64,000 nucleotides of DNA, taken from the NCBI RefSeq assembly GCF_039523175.1, contig NZ_BAAAEU010000023.1, forward strand, positions 124,001 to 188,000, written 5' to 3'. Of the stretch, positions 36,093-44,654 are shown in pieces (position 1 is the stretch's first letter; every line of letters begins with the position of its first letter). The position numbers were made by a program, and so were the translations under genes. Under the pieces are notes generated by a model that had not been told where the DNA came from, did no database searches, and worked only from the letters and a program-made list of their open reading frames with translations. This DNA is from Dokdonella_A soli (GTDB lineage Bacteria > Pseudomonadota > Gammaproteobacteria > Xanthomonadales > Rhodanobacteraceae).

Positions 36093-37073
36093 TCAGGCGC
36101 GCGGTTTCTGCCAGGGTTCGTCGGAGAGCAGTTCCGCGAGTTCGAGTCCGGCGCGTTCGCGCAACCAGTGCGCGATCAGCTCGTGTGAAACCGACAGGCG
36201 CGGCGGCAACACGAGCCGGTGTTCGGCAAGGCCGTCGACGATCTCATCGACGCTGAACCAGCGCGCATCGCTGAGCTCGCGGCCGAGCCGGATCGCCGGA
36301 TCCTCCGCTTCGGCGGTGAAGCCGAGCATCAGCGAGGATGGGAACGGCCACGGCTGTGAGGAATGGTAGGCGCAGGCACCGACCTTCACGCCGGCTTCCT
36401 CGAAGACCTCGCGGCGCACCGCATCCTCGAGCGATTCGCCGGGTTCGATGAACCCGGCCAGCGTCGACCAGCGGTTTTCCGACCAGGTCGACTGGCTGCC
36501 GAGCAGACACTGGTCTCGCCAGCTCACGATCACGATCATCGCCGGATCGACGCGCGGGAAATGCTCGAGTGCGCAGGACGGATTCGTGCATTTGCCGCGG
36601 TGGCCGAGCGCAACGAGCTGGAGCGTCGCGCCGCAGGCCCCGCACCAGCGCGTGCGCGCCTGCCAATGTGCGATCGCGCGCGCGTACGCGAACAGGCCGG
36701 CCTGGAACGGGTGCAGGCGCATGCCGGCGCTGCGCAGGTCGATGAACACGCCTCCGAGTTCGGCGCGGACGCGGTCGGCGAGCGAGGCCTCCGCACACAG
36801 CGAGAACAGCGGACCGATGCCGTCGCTGCCGAGATAGGTGGGCGCGAGATCCGGCGCAAACCGCCGCCGCTCGTCCTGGTCGAGCCAGCGCAGTGCCTCG
36901 GACGCGGCCTGCAGCAGCGCCTGGCGGCCGCCCGCTGCCTCCGCGCCGAGCAACAGGAAACGCGCGGTCGGATCGGCCAGCTGCGCGGCGGCCCACTCCG
37001 CGTCATCGCGCAGCTCGGCGTTGCGATCGAGCGCGATGCCGGCAAAGATGTTCGTGCGGTCACTCACGAACAC
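36093..37073 (-). CDS. nudC: NAD+ diphosphatase / RNA decapping Nudix hydrolase NudC
   Basis: 326 residues from GTG 37073; a second GTG at 37067 is nearly equivalent. NudC hydrolyses NAD(H) and removes NAD caps from RNA. It has an N-terminal domain, a four-cysteine zinc ribbon (WCGACGATLQL ... KCTNPSCALEHFPR), the Nudix box (GFIEPGESLEDAVRREVFEE, then AGV), and the diagnostic SQPWPFPSSLMLGF just after it. The family-defining residues are all intact. The E. coli protein is shorter (257), the extra length being N-terminal. It is probably co-transcribed with erpA upstream (11-base gap) and ampE downstream. Confidence 0.93.
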   Translation of the reverse strand: MFVSDRTNIFAGIALDRNAELRDDAEWAAAQLADPTARFLLLGAEAAGGRQALLQAASEALRWLDQDERRRFAPDLAPTYLGSDGIGPLFSLCAEASLADRVRAELGGVFIDLRSAGMRLHPFQAGLFAYARAIAHWQARTRWCGACGATLQLVALGHRGKCTNPSCALEHFPRVDPAMIVIVSWRDQCLLGSQSTWSENRWSTLAGFIEPGESLEDAVRREVFEEAGVKVGACAYHSSQPWPFPSSLMLGFTAEAEDPAIRLGRELSDARWFSVDEIVDGLAEHRLVLPPRLSVSHELIAHWLRERAGLELAELLSDEPWQKPRA

Positions 37074-37083
37074 ACGGCTGCGC

Positions 37084-37452
37084 TCATACGGTGAATGAAG
37101 AACCGCAGCCGCACGTCGTCTTCGCGTTCGGATTGCGGATCACGAACTGCGCGCCGGTCAGCGACTCGGAATAGTCGATCTCGGCACCGGCGAGGTATTG
37201 CAGGCTGAGCGGATCGACGAGCAGGGTCACGCCGTCCTTGTCGACCGCGAAGTCGTCGTCCGCGCGCGCCTCGTCGAACGTGAAACCGTACTGGAAGCCC
37301 GAGCAGCCGCCACCGCTGATGTAGACGCGCAGCTTGAGCTCCGGATTGCCTTCCTCGGCGATCAGCTCGCGCACCTTGCCGGCGGCTGCGTCCGTGAACA
37401 GCAGCGGCGCGTTGTCGGCGTCGAGATAGGTCGGCGTGGTCGTGTCGTTCAT
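37084..37452 (-). CDS. erpA: Iron-sulfur cluster insertion protein ErpA (A-type carrier)
   Basis: 122 residues from the ATG at 37452 (MNDTTTPTYLD); the frame is open to 37506 with two further ATGs, so the N-terminus is uncertain. The HesB/IscA core is clear: VRELIAEEGNPELKLRVYIS, then GGGCSGFQYGF with the first cluster cysteine, and TTCGCGSSF with the other two. ErpA hands Fe-S clusters to apo-proteins such as IspG/H and respiratory enzymes. It lies between nudC and a bactofilin gene on the same strand. No suf or isc genes occur in the window. Confidence 0.92.
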   Translation of the reverse strand: MNDTTTPTYLDADNAPLLFTDAAAGKVRELIAEEGNPELKLRVYISGGGCSGFQYGFTFDEARADDDFAVDKDGVTLLVDPLSLQYLAGAEIDYSESLTGAQFVIRNPNAKTTCGCGSSFTV

Positions 37453-37502
37453 GAGCGTGGGCGTCGGCGTCATGCTGGAGGTCGGGCCGGCGCGGCGTGT
37501 TT

Positions 37503-37931
37503 TCAAGCTTCGGCGGCGATCACCGGACCGATGATCTCCGGCGCCGGTGCCGGCAGGCGCCGCGGCGGCTCGGTCTGATAGAGCATCCGGCCGTTGACCT
37601 GCGCGCCCGCCGCCATTTCCAGCACCTTGTAATGCACGTTGCCCTCGACGCGCGCATTGCCTGCGAGTTCGAGGCGCTCGCCGACGAAAATGTCGCCATT
37701 GACCGTGCCGTTGACGACCGCGTTCGACACGCGCACCTCGCCGTTGACGCGGCCCTTCTCGCTCAGAGTCAGCACCGCGTCGGTACCCTCGGCGGAAATC
37801 GAACCGTCGATCACGCCCTCCAGGTGCAGGCCGCCGCTGAATTCGATGTCGCCCCGGATCGTGGTGCCTTCCGCAATCAACGTGCTGATTGCCGCAACGG
37901 ACTTGCCGTTGCGCTTGTCATTGCCGAACAT
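37503..37931 (-). CDS. Bactofilin (BacA/CcmA family) cytoskeletal protein
   Basis: 142 residues from the ATG at 37931, preceded by GAGGAG. The central DUF583 beta-helix shows the short glycine-spaced repeats of bactofilins: STLIAEGTTIRGDIEFSGGL, HLEGVIDGSISAEG, GRVNGEVRVSNAVVNGTVNG and LAGNARVEGNVHYKVLEMAA. Flanking tails are short and polar. Bactofilins polymerise without nucleotides and organise cell-wall synthesis, curvature or polar structures. Its start overlaps by 14 bases the end of the upstream gene, a coiled-coil membrane protein, so the two are translationally coupled and may act together at the membrane. A cell-shape function is likely but not shown. Confidence 0.9.
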   Translation of the reverse strand: MFGNDKRNGKSVAAISTLIAEGTTIRGDIEFSGGLHLEGVIDGSISAEGTDAVLTLSEKGRVNGEVRVSNAVVNGTVNGDIFVGERLELAGNARVEGNVHYKVLEMAAGAQVNGRMLYQTEPPRRLPAPAPEIIGPVIAAEA

Positions 37932-38643
37932 CATCGCTCTCCTCGCCCTTGACTGCGTCCTTCCAGGAAAACTCCTGCTCGACCCGACCGGCATCGCCGT
38001 CGGCCCGAACGATCACACGATTCGCCGCGAAATCCGCGGGGAGCATGATGGTACCGCTCACCTGCTGGAAATACTTGAAGCTGTACTCGATTCCGGAGGC
38101 GTCCTGCCCCTGGGTCAGCGCGCTCCAGTCGAGCGTCTTGAGCTTGCCGCCGGCGACGCCCTCGACGCTCAGCATCACGCGGCCGCGGATGTCCTGGCCG
38201 CGCTTGAAGTTCTGGGTCAGCGTGGCGGTGAAATTCCACGCCTTCGAATCCTTGACCGGCTTGACCCGCAGCGCGTGCACGGCCAGCCCCTCGCGCTTGC
38301 CGCCGCCGACCAGGCGGCCATAGAACGCGAGATCCACGCGCAGCCCGTCGATTTCCTCCTCACGTTCGCGCAGGGTCTGCTGCACATCGGCGAGCGCGGC
38401 CTTGGCGACCTGCTCGGAGCGCTCGAGCACCGCGATGCGCGCCTTCAGCGCCTCGCTCTCCCGATCGGCTTCGGCGAGCCGCGTAATCGTTTCGCTGCGC
38501 GGCCCGCGCGATGCGACGGTCGCGACGATCGCCGCGACGATCAGCAGCGAGCCCAGCCACGCCAGCGCGAGCAACAGCCAAGCGCGACGCCGTTGCGCCG
38601 GATCGTGCGGGCGGATCACCAGGGACGGAATCGGGCTGGGCAT
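37918..38643 (-). CDS. Single-pass membrane protein with coiled coil (DUF6776-like), bactofilin partner
   Basis: 241 residues from ATG 38643 (MPSPIPSLVIRPHDPAQRRR). One membrane helix at about residues 22-45 (LLLALAWLGSLLIVAAIVAT), then a charged coiled coil at about 52-100 (ESEALKARIAVLERSEQVAK), then a globular periplasmic domain (FYGRLVGGGKREGLAVHALR, GRVMLSVEGVAG). The type fits a small uncharacterised family that I recall beside bactofilin genes in Xanthomonadales. The 14-base overlap with the bactofilin gene argues that it is its membrane anchor or effector. The domain assignment is from memory and tentative; topology and overlap are seen directly. Confidence 0.7.
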   Translation of the reverse strand: MPSPIPSLVIRPHDPAQRRRAWLLLALAWLGSLLIVAAIVATVASRGPRSETITRLAEADRESEALKARIAVLERSEQVAKAALADVQQTLREREEEIDGLRVDLAFYGRLVGGGKREGLAVHALRVKPVKDSKAWNFTATLTQNFKRGQDIRGRVMLSVEGVAGGKLKTLDWSALTQGQDASGIEYSFKYFQQVSGTIMLPADFAANRVIVRADGDAGRVEQEFSWKDAVKGEESDDVRQ

Positions 38644-38765
38644 GACAAACGGCGAATGCGCGCGCGAGCGGACGCTTATAGTCGTGTGGCGGGACACGGG
38701 TCAAGCGCGAATGGGCGCGCTACGGCGCCGACTATACTCGGCACATCGTCTCCGGGAGCTGCGGC
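38644..38765. promoter_or_regulatory. Divergent promoter region between the coiled-coil protein gene and hemJ
   Basis: A 122-base gap between divergent genes. TATACT at 38733-38738 is a -10-like hexamer for hemJ, and TATAAG (minus strand, 38680-38675) one for the leftward operon. The -35 regions are weak, as often in GC-rich genomes. CGGGAG precedes the hemJ ATG. Confidence 0.4.
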
Positions 38766-39191
38766 ATGCTTTGGCTGAAAGCGTTCCATGTGATCTTCGT
38801 CGTGACCTGGTTCGCCGGCCTGTTCTACCTGCCGCGCCTGTTCATCTACCACGCCGAGGCGAGCGAAGCGGTCGTGCGCGAGCGCCTGAAGATCATGGAG
38901 CGACGCCTGCTGATGATCACGCACATCGGCGGCGGCCTGGCGGTCCTGTTCGGTGCGCTCACCCTGTTTGCGTTCGCGCACGCCAGCATCGACTACCTGC
39001 AGCAGGGCTGGTTGCACGCGAAGCTCGCACTGGTCGTGTTGCTGGTCGCGTACCACGTGATGCTGGCCCGCATGACCCGCGAGTTCGCACGCGATGCGAA
39101 CCGCCGCTCCAGCCGCTGGCTGCGGATCTTCAACGAAGTGCCCGCGTTGCTGCTGGTCGCGATCGTGCTGCTCGTGATCATCAAGCCCTGA
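38766..39191 (+). CDS. hemJ: Protoporphyrinogen IX oxidase HemJ
   Basis: A 141-residue membrane protein with four hydrophobic helices. Signature segments are LKAFHVIFVVTWFAGLFYLP followed by RLFIYHAEA, then TLFAFAHASIDYLQQGWLHA and KLALVVLLVAYH. HemJ oxidises protoporphyrinogen IX to protoporphyrin IX in haem synthesis and uses conserved histidines (in AFHVIF, FIYHAE, WLHAK) to bind haem. It is the usual form in bacteria that lack HemG. GGGAG lies just before the ATG. A two-gene signalling pair follows 50 bases downstream on the same strand; any functional link to it is unproven. Confidence 0.93.
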   Translation: MLWLKAFHVIFVVTWFAGLFYLPRLFIYHAEASEAVVRERLKIMERRLLMITHIGGGLAVLFGALTLFAFAHASIDYLQQGWLHAKLALVVLLVAYHVMLARMTREFARDANRRSSRWLRIFNEVPALLLVAIVLLVIIKP

Positions 39192-39241
39192 TGGGGTGAG
39201 TGCGGCGGAGCGCGCTGGTATGATTCCCGCAGGGTCGGGGG

Positions 39242-41428
39242 ATGGCGATGCACGTGCCTGATTTCCGCTTGCTCAGTCCCGAACGGCAGCGCCTGTTCCA
39301 GGTGCAGCTGCCGCAGCGGCTGGCGCGGCTGCGCCAGCGCGGCGAGCGGCTTGGCCCGGAAAACTGGGATATCAACGCTCTGGTCGTGTTCGCCGAGGAT
39401 GCCGCGTTCATGGCCGGCGCCTGCCGCGCGGTCGATGCCGGTGAACTCGCCGATTGCCTGGACGCCCTGCACGGCAGCCTTGCCGCGCTGCTCGATCCGC
39501 CACGTCTTCCCGGTCGATCGAGCGCCGCGCGCGTCGCCGAGCTGGTCGCGGAACTGTCGCGCCAGCGCCTGCCCGAAGCGCTCGATGCCGGTCGGGGCCA
39601 ATCCGGTGCCGTCGCCATCGCGGGACCGACGCACGAACTCGGGTTCCCGCTGCTGGTCGTTCCGCCTAGGGATCACTGGGCGCGATTCGGTGCGACCGTG
39701 CCGCTACCCGTCGACGACAACCCGGACGAGCCGCCGATCGAAGGGGTCGATTCGGACCTCGCAGCGACTGCGGATGCGTACCGCATCCTGATCGTCGAGG
39801 ACGACCGCTCGCAGCTGCTGTTCGCCGAATCGATCCTGCGCAACGCCGGCATGGTGACGCTCGCGGTCGCGGAGGCGCTCGATGCACTCGATGCGCTGGA
39901 GCGCTTCCGGCCGGACCTGGTCCTGATGGATCTGCACATGCCCGAGTGCGATGGCATCGACCTGACTGCGCTGATCCGCCAGCGTGGCCAATTCGCGGCC
40001 ACGCCCATCGTATTCCTGTCCGCAGACCACGCTGCGGACAAGTGCGCCGACGCGCTGCGCGCGGGTGGCGATGCATTCCTGACCAAGCCGGTTCGCCCCC
40101 GGCAGCTGATCGATGCGCTGCGCGGGCATGTGAGCCGCGCGCGCGAGCAACGCGGCCGCGTGGATGAGAGCGCGACCGCTTCCCACGAGACAACGACGCG
40201 CGAGCGCCTGCTGCGGCGACTTTCGCAATGCCTGGCCATGGACGATGCCGGCACGCGCAGCGGCGGTCTGCTGGTGTTCGCGATGGAAGGCGCGGCCGCG
40301 CGCCAGGCCGGGCTTGGGGCGGCTCGTTTCGCCGCCCTGCTCGCGGAGATCGGCGCGTTCCTGATCACCCACGCCGCCCCACGTGACCTCGTTGCGATCG
40401 ACGCCGTCGGCAGTTTCCTGCTGCTCAATCCGGACCGCGACGCGAACCAGCTCGAGGCGCACGCGCTGAACCTGCGCGATCGCATCGCGCGCGAGCCATT
40501 CAGCGCACTCGAGCCGGGTGATCGCGCCCTCTTCGATGTTGGCGTCTGCGCGTTCGCCGCCTCTGCGCGCGATGCCGAGGCGATGCGCGGCGCGGCGCTG
40601 AACGCGATCGACGGCGCGCGTGCGGACGGCCGCAGTGGCGTGTTCGTCGTGCGCGGCATCGACGCCGCGATCGACAGCGAGCTCGTCGAGCGCATCCGCT
40701 TCGCACTCGACGGCACTGGCTTCGAGCTGCTGTTCCAACCGATCGTCTCATTGCTCGGTGAGGAGCAGGAGCAGTTCCAGGTCCTGCTGCGGCTCCGTGG
40801 CGACGATCATCGCCTGCACACCGCCGCCGAGGTGATTCCGGTCGCCACGGAGGCCGGCCTCGTCGGTGCGCTCGACCGCTGGGTCCTGGAGCAGTGCGCC
40901 GCGTTGGTCGCAGAGCGGGCGCGCCACGGCCCGCCGCCGCGTCTGTTCGTGAGCCAGTCCATCGAGAGCGCGCGCGACGGCCGGGGCATTGCCAGGCTGG
41001 GCGATCTGCTGCGGACGACCGGAATCGATGGCAGTTCGCTCGTGCTGGAGCTGCGCGTCCGCGACGTGACCGAGGCGCCGGCCGAAATCGCTCGGTACGC
41101 GAAGTCGCTGCAGGCGCTTGGCGTCGGCCTGGCGTTATCCGGTTGCGACATCGACACGATGGACGATCGCCTGCTGCGCGCGCTGCCGGCCGGGTTCGTC
41201 AAGATCGCTCCGCGCTATCTGCATGCCGACGACGAGGTGACCCGCGATGAGCTTCACGCGCTCGTCAAGCTCGCTCACGAGAATGGCCAGCGCGTGATTG
41301 CGCCGCGCGTCGAGGACGCGCGCGGCGCGGCGGCGCTGTGGGCCGCCGGCGTCGATTTCGTCCAGGGTAATTTCGTGCAACCGGCCGACCGCGACCTGGC
41401 GTTCGATTTCCACGCCTCCGCCATCTAG
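39242..41428 (+). CDS. Response regulator with receiver, GGDEF-like and degenerate EAL domains
   Basis: A 728-residue protein. Residues 1-170 are helical and weakly Hpt-like. A receiver domain at about residues 180-300 (YRILIVEDDRSQLLFAESIL) has the phospho-acceptor D230 in VLMDLHMPECDG and the lysine in FLTKPV. A poorly conserved region (330-490) takes the place of a GGDEF domain without a GG(D/E)EF motif. An EAL-like domain occupies 490-728, but the EAL glutamate is replaced by Q513 (QFQVLLRLR) and the usual DxxKID reads GFVKIAP. Phosphodiesterase activity is therefore unlikely; it may bind c-di-GMP or proteins, as FimX does. The hybrid kinase gene starts nine bases downstream, so this regulator is probably its output. 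Confidence 0.85.
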   Translation: MAMHVPDFRLLSPERQRLFQVQLPQRLARLRQRGERLGPENWDINALVVFAEDAAFMAGACRAVDAGELADCLDALHGSLAALLDPPRLPGRSSAARVAELVAELSRQRLPEALDAGRGQSGAVAIAGPTHELGFPLLVVPPRDHWARFGATVPLPVDDNPDEPPIEGVDSDLAATADAYRILIVEDDRSQLLFAESILRNAGMVTLAVAEALDALDALERFRPDLVLMDLHMPECDGIDLTALIRQRGQFAATPIVFLSADHAADKCADALRAGGDAFLTKPVRPRQLIDALRGHVSRAREQRGRVDESATASHETTTRERLLRRLSQCLAMDDAGTRSGGLLVFAMEGAAARQAGLGAARFAALLAEIGAFLITHAAPRDLVAIDAVGSFLLLNPDRDANQLEAHALNLRDRIAREPFSALEPGDRALFDVGVCAFAASARDAEAMRGAALNAIDGARADGRSGVFVVRGIDAAIDSELVERIRFALDGTGFELLFQPIVSLLGEEQEQFQVLLRLRGDDHRLHTAAEVIPVATEAGLVGALDRWVLEQCAALVAERARHGPPPRLFVSQSIESARDGRGIARLGDLLRTTGIDGSSLVLELRVRDVTEAPAEIARYAKSLQALGVGLALSGCDIDTMDDRLLRALPAGFVKIAPRYLHADDEVTRDELHALVKLAHENGQRVIAPRVEDARGAAALWAAGVDFVQGNFVQPADRDLAFDFHASAI

Positions 41429-41437
41429 AGCATCCGC

Positions 41438-43771
41438 GTGAATATGACCACGCCCGATCGCACGGTATCCGCCCTGCTCGGCGTGGCCCTGGTCGTGGCC
41501 GCCGGCGTGATCGCACCGTGGTGGGCGCGGCCGGGCTACCGGATCGCGTCGATCGTGCTGCTGCTGGTGGCCGCAGGTGCGATCCTGCACGCACTGCGCA
41601 CGCGCGCGCCAAAGGCAGCCGGAAGCCGTGCCGATGCAACACCGATTGCTGCGCCGACTGCGCCCGAGGACGACCTGCTCGATCAACTGGAGACACTGCG
41701 CACGGCGCAGGGCGAACTGTTGCGGGCCAAGCAGGCGACCGAGGCGGCGATGCTCGCGAAGGATGAATTCCTCGCCACGGTCAGCCACGAGATCCGTACG
41801 CCGCTGAATGGCGTGCTGCCGCTGCTCGAACTCGTGCTGTCGACGCCGCTGGAAGCGGAGCAGCGCGACCATCTCGATACCGCCTACCGTTCGGCGCAGG
41901 AAATGCTGCGCATCGTCGATGACATCCTCGACTACTCCAAGCTCGATGTCGGCAAGCTCGAACTGGAGAGCATCAGCCTCAATCTGCGCGAGGTCGTCGA
42001 CGCGGTCGCCCAGCTGATGCGGCGCAATGCCGAGGCCAAGGGGTTGCGGCTCGACGTCGTCATCGAACCGAACGTGCGACTCGCCGTGCGCGGCGATCCG
42101 GTGCGCCTGCGCCAGGTGCTGACGAACCTGGTCAGCAACGCGATCAAATTCACCGAGCGCGGCAGCGTCGGCATCCGGGTGAGCCGGCATGGGGAAACAC
42201 CGAGCCATCACGAGATCCTGTTCGCGGTGCGCGACACCGGCATCGGCGTCGCGCCCGACGCCGCGGCGAAACTGTTCCAGCCGTTTTCGCAGGGCGACGC
42301 CTCGATCACGCGCGCTTTCGGCGGCACCGGGCTCGGCCTGGTCATCTGCAAGCGCCTGGTCGACCTGATGGGTGGCAGCATCGGCGTGCGCTCCGAGGCG
42401 GACGGAGGTTCGCTGTTCTGGTTCTGCGTGCCGCTCGCGAAGGTCGTAGGCGATCTGCCCGCGCAGGCGGACCTGCACGGTGCGCGCGCGTTGCTGGTCG
42501 GCAGTGAGGATCGCTTCGGGCACCGCCTGCGCGAGGTGTTGTCGACTTTCGGCCTGCGCACGACAGCGGCGATGAACATGGCCGATGCCTTGACCAAGCT
42601 GCGTTCGAGCAGCAGCGGGACGTTCATGCGATCCCATTTCACGCTGCTCGCGCTGGACATGGCGAGCCTGCCGGCAAATGCGGGCGCGTTCGTGCGCAAC
42701 CTGCTCAAGGACACCGCACTGGCGCAGATGCGCGTGGTCCTGTTCGGTGACGCTGCTGACAAACCCGGCGAGTTCGCCGGCGTGCCGCGTATCCGCATGT
42801 TGCCGCGCGCGTTCGGCGAACCGCAGCTACGCGCCGCGCTCGATCACCTGTTTGCCGACGATGCCACGGAGGTGCCGGCGCCGAACGACGCCGCCGTCAC
42901 GCAACCGGAGTCGCCGCCGCGGCTGCTCGGCCGTGTGCTGCTGGTCGAGGACAACGCGGTCAATCTCAAGGTCGCGCAGCGCATGCTGGCCCTGCACGGC
43001 ATCGACGCCGAAGTCGCCGCACACGGCGGCGAGGCGCTGGAGCGGATGCGCAGCACGCGCTATGACCTCGTGCTGATGGATTGCCAGATGCCGGTGATGG
43101 ACGGCTATGCGGCCGCGCAGACCCGGCGCAGCATCGAACACGAGCAGGGCCTTCCGGCGACGCCGATCATCGCGATGACCGCGAACGCCATGCCTGGCGA
43201 CCGCGCGAGATGCCTGGCCAGCGGCATGGACGACTATCTGTCGAAACCGCTGAGCCGCAGGAACGTCGAGCAGATGCTGACGCGCTGGCTGACGCCCGCG
43301 GCCGACGACGCCGGACACATGCCCGCGTCGAATGACGTCAATGCGCCCGCGACCATGCCTGCACACGTCGTCGCAACGCTCGGTCCGCACGATGTCGACG
43401 CGCACGCGGACCGGAATTCCGCGAACTCGGTGGTACTGGATGCTGACACGGTGCGCGAGCTGCGCGAGCTGATGGGCACGGATTTCGCGCTGCTGGTGCG
43501 GATCTACCTCGACGAGACACCGCCCCGGATCGCAGCGCTCGGGCAAGCCGCGGCCCGTGACGACCGCGCGAGCCTGATCACCCACGCGCACATGCTGAAA
43601 TCGAGCAGTGCGAACCTCGGCGCGGTCGCGCTCACCGAACTGGCGCGTGGTCTCGAGGAGAGCTTGCGCGGCGCACGGCCGATTCCGGCGCAGGAAACTG
43701 TCGACCTGATCGCCAGCGAGTACCGGCGCGTCGCCGAGTGTCTGCGCGCGCTGATCGACGAGGCGGGTTGA
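41438..43771 (+). CDS. Hybrid sensor histidine kinase with receiver and Hpt domains
   Basis: 777 residues from GTG 41438. Two N-terminal membrane helices (ALLGVALVVAAGVIAPWW, IASIVLLLVAAGAILHAL) leave almost no periplasmic loop, so sensing is intramembrane or cytoplasmic. HisKA carries H117 in TVSHEIRTPLNG. The HATPase region has FGGTGLGLVICKRLVDLMGG. A receiver-like segment lacking a clear acceptor (about 345-470) is followed by a true receiver with D548 (LVLMDCQMPVMDGY) and a C-terminal Hpt domain with H718 (AHMLKSSSANLGA). The domain order resembles BarA/RpfC-type phosphorelays. The immediately upstream receiver protein, nine bases away, is the likely final target of the relay. The signal is unknown. 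Confidence 0.92.
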   Translation: MNMTTPDRTVSALLGVALVVAAGVIAPWWARPGYRIASIVLLLVAAGAILHALRTRAPKAAGSRADATPIAAPTAPEDDLLDQLETLRTAQGELLRAKQATEAAMLAKDEFLATVSHEIRTPLNGVLPLLELVLSTPLEAEQRDHLDTAYRSAQEMLRIVDDILDYSKLDVGKLELESISLNLREVVDAVAQLMRRNAEAKGLRLDVVIEPNVRLAVRGDPVRLRQVLTNLVSNAIKFTERGSVGIRVSRHGETPSHHEILFAVRDTGIGVAPDAAAKLFQPFSQGDASITRAFGGTGLGLVICKRLVDLMGGSIGVRSEADGGSLFWFCVPLAKVVGDLPAQADLHGARALLVGSEDRFGHRLREVLSTFGLRTTAAMNMADALTKLRSSSSGTFMRSHFTLLALDMASLPANAGAFVRNLLKDTALAQMRVVLFGDAADKPGEFAGVPRIRMLPRAFGEPQLRAALDHLFADDATEVPAPNDAAVTQPESPPRLLGRVLLVEDNAVNLKVAQRMLALHGIDAEVAAHGGEALERMRSTRYDLVLMDCQMPVMDGYAAAQTRRSIEHEQGLPATPIIAMTANAMPGDRARCLASGMDDYLSKPLSRRNVEQMLTRWLTPAADDAGHMPASNDVNAPATMPAHVVATLGPHDVDAHADRNSANSVVLDADTVRELRELMGTDFALLVRIYLDETPPRIAALGQAAARDDRASLITHAHMLKSSSANLGAVALTELARGLEESLRGARPIPAQETVDLIASEYRRVAECLRALIDEAG

Positions 43772-43772
43772 T

Positions 43773-44243
43773 TCAGCTCTCGACTTTGGTCTGCAGATAC
43801 GCGACTTCGCCCAGCTGCCCGATCAGCGCGAGCTGCGTCTCCAGCCAGTCGATATGCTCTTCCTCGGATTCGAGGATGTCCGCGAACAGCTCGCGGCTGA
43901 CATAGTCGCCGAGCTTCTCGCATTCGGCGATCGCCGCCTTCAGATCCGGCACCGCGAGCATCTCGAGCTTGAGATCGCAGGCCAGGACTTCCTTCGGCGA
44001 CTCGCCGATCAGCAGCTTGCCGAGCGCCTGCAGGTTCGGCAGGCCGTCGAGGAACAGGATGCGCTCGATCAGGCGATCGGCGTGCTTCATCTCGTCGATC
44101 GATTCCTTGTACTCGTGCTCCGCGAGTTCCTTGTAGCCCCAATTCCGGTACATCCGCGAATGCAGGAAATACTGGTTGATCGCGGTGAGCTCGTTGAACA
44201 GCGCCTTGTTGAGGTGCCCGATGATCTTCGGATTGCCCTTCAT
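43773..44243 (-). CDS. bfr: Bacterioferritin
   Basis: A 156-residue protein (E. coli: 158). It is a ferritin-like four-helix protein of the Bfr 24-mer that oxidises and stores iron. Ferroxidase and haem residues are visible: the start MKGNPKIIGHLNKALFNEL, the ExxH of KHADRLIERILFLDG with the preceding methionine (DEMKH) as haem ligand, and the second iron site in DILESEEEHIDWLETQL. GGAG lies before the ATG. The stop lies two bases from the stop of the convergent histidine kinase gene. bfd is 130 bases upstream on the same strand and would release the stored iron. Confidence 0.95.
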   Translation of the reverse strand: MKGNPKIIGHLNKALFNELTAINQYFLHSRMYRNWGYKELAEHEYKESIDEMKHADRLIERILFLDGLPNLQALGKLLIGESPKEVLACDLKLEMLAVPDLKAAIAECEKLGDYVSRELFADILESEEEHIDWLETQLALIGQLGEVAYLQTKVES

Positions 44244-44373
44244 CGCGAGTCTCCGGAGTGGATGCGGCCGCGCATGGCGGCGCGGGCGCCGACTATAGCG
44301 CGCGCATCAGGACAACGAGGGAACGAAAATCGCACGCATTCGCGCGTGCGATCGACAGCCGGGTACAGGCGGA

Positions 44374-44577
44374 TCAGGCGGCGGCGGCGAACTGCGGCAG
44401 GTCGAGCACGCGGCTGCGCAGCGCGTCGTCGAAGATCTCGCGCGCGAGATCCTCGCAACTGCCGCAACAGTCGGCGCAACCCGTGCGACGGCTCAGTTCC
44501 GCGAACGTGTGCACGCCGGTGCCGGCGGCTTCGCGGATCGTGCGGTCAGTGACGGCATTGCAGACGCAGACGTACAT
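44374..44577 (-). CDS. bfd: Bacterioferritin-associated ferredoxin
   Basis: 67 residues from the ATG at 44577 (MYVCVCNAVTDRTIREAAG). The four [2Fe-2S] ligands C4, C6, C38 and C41 stand exactly as in E. coli Bfd (CVC ... CADCCGSC). Bfd docks on bacterioferritin near the haem and passes electrons that mobilise stored iron, so it is usually induced under iron starvation. Consistent with this, a Fur-box-like sequence lies 37 bases upstream of the start. bfr follows on the same strand. Confidence 0.95.
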   Translation of the reverse strand: MYVCVCNAVTDRTIREAAGTGVHTFAELSRRTGCADCCGSCEDLAREIFDDALRSRVLDLPQFAAAA

Positions 44578-44613
44578 GGCTGGCACCCAGGAACGGATGC
44601 GCCATTCAAATGC

Positions 44614-44632
44614 AAATGCGAATGATTGTCAA
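44614..44632 (-). promoter_or_regulatory. Fur-box-like operator upstream of bfd
   Basis: The sequence aaatgcgaatgattgtcaa is a close relative of the AATGAGAATGATTCTCATT-type Fur site and sits just upstream of bfd. It stands out as AT-rich in a GC-rich region. Repression by Fe-Fur would fit bfd biology. Confidence 0.6.
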
Positions 44633-44654
44633 CTAGGAAGCCGCATCGCGTCAT

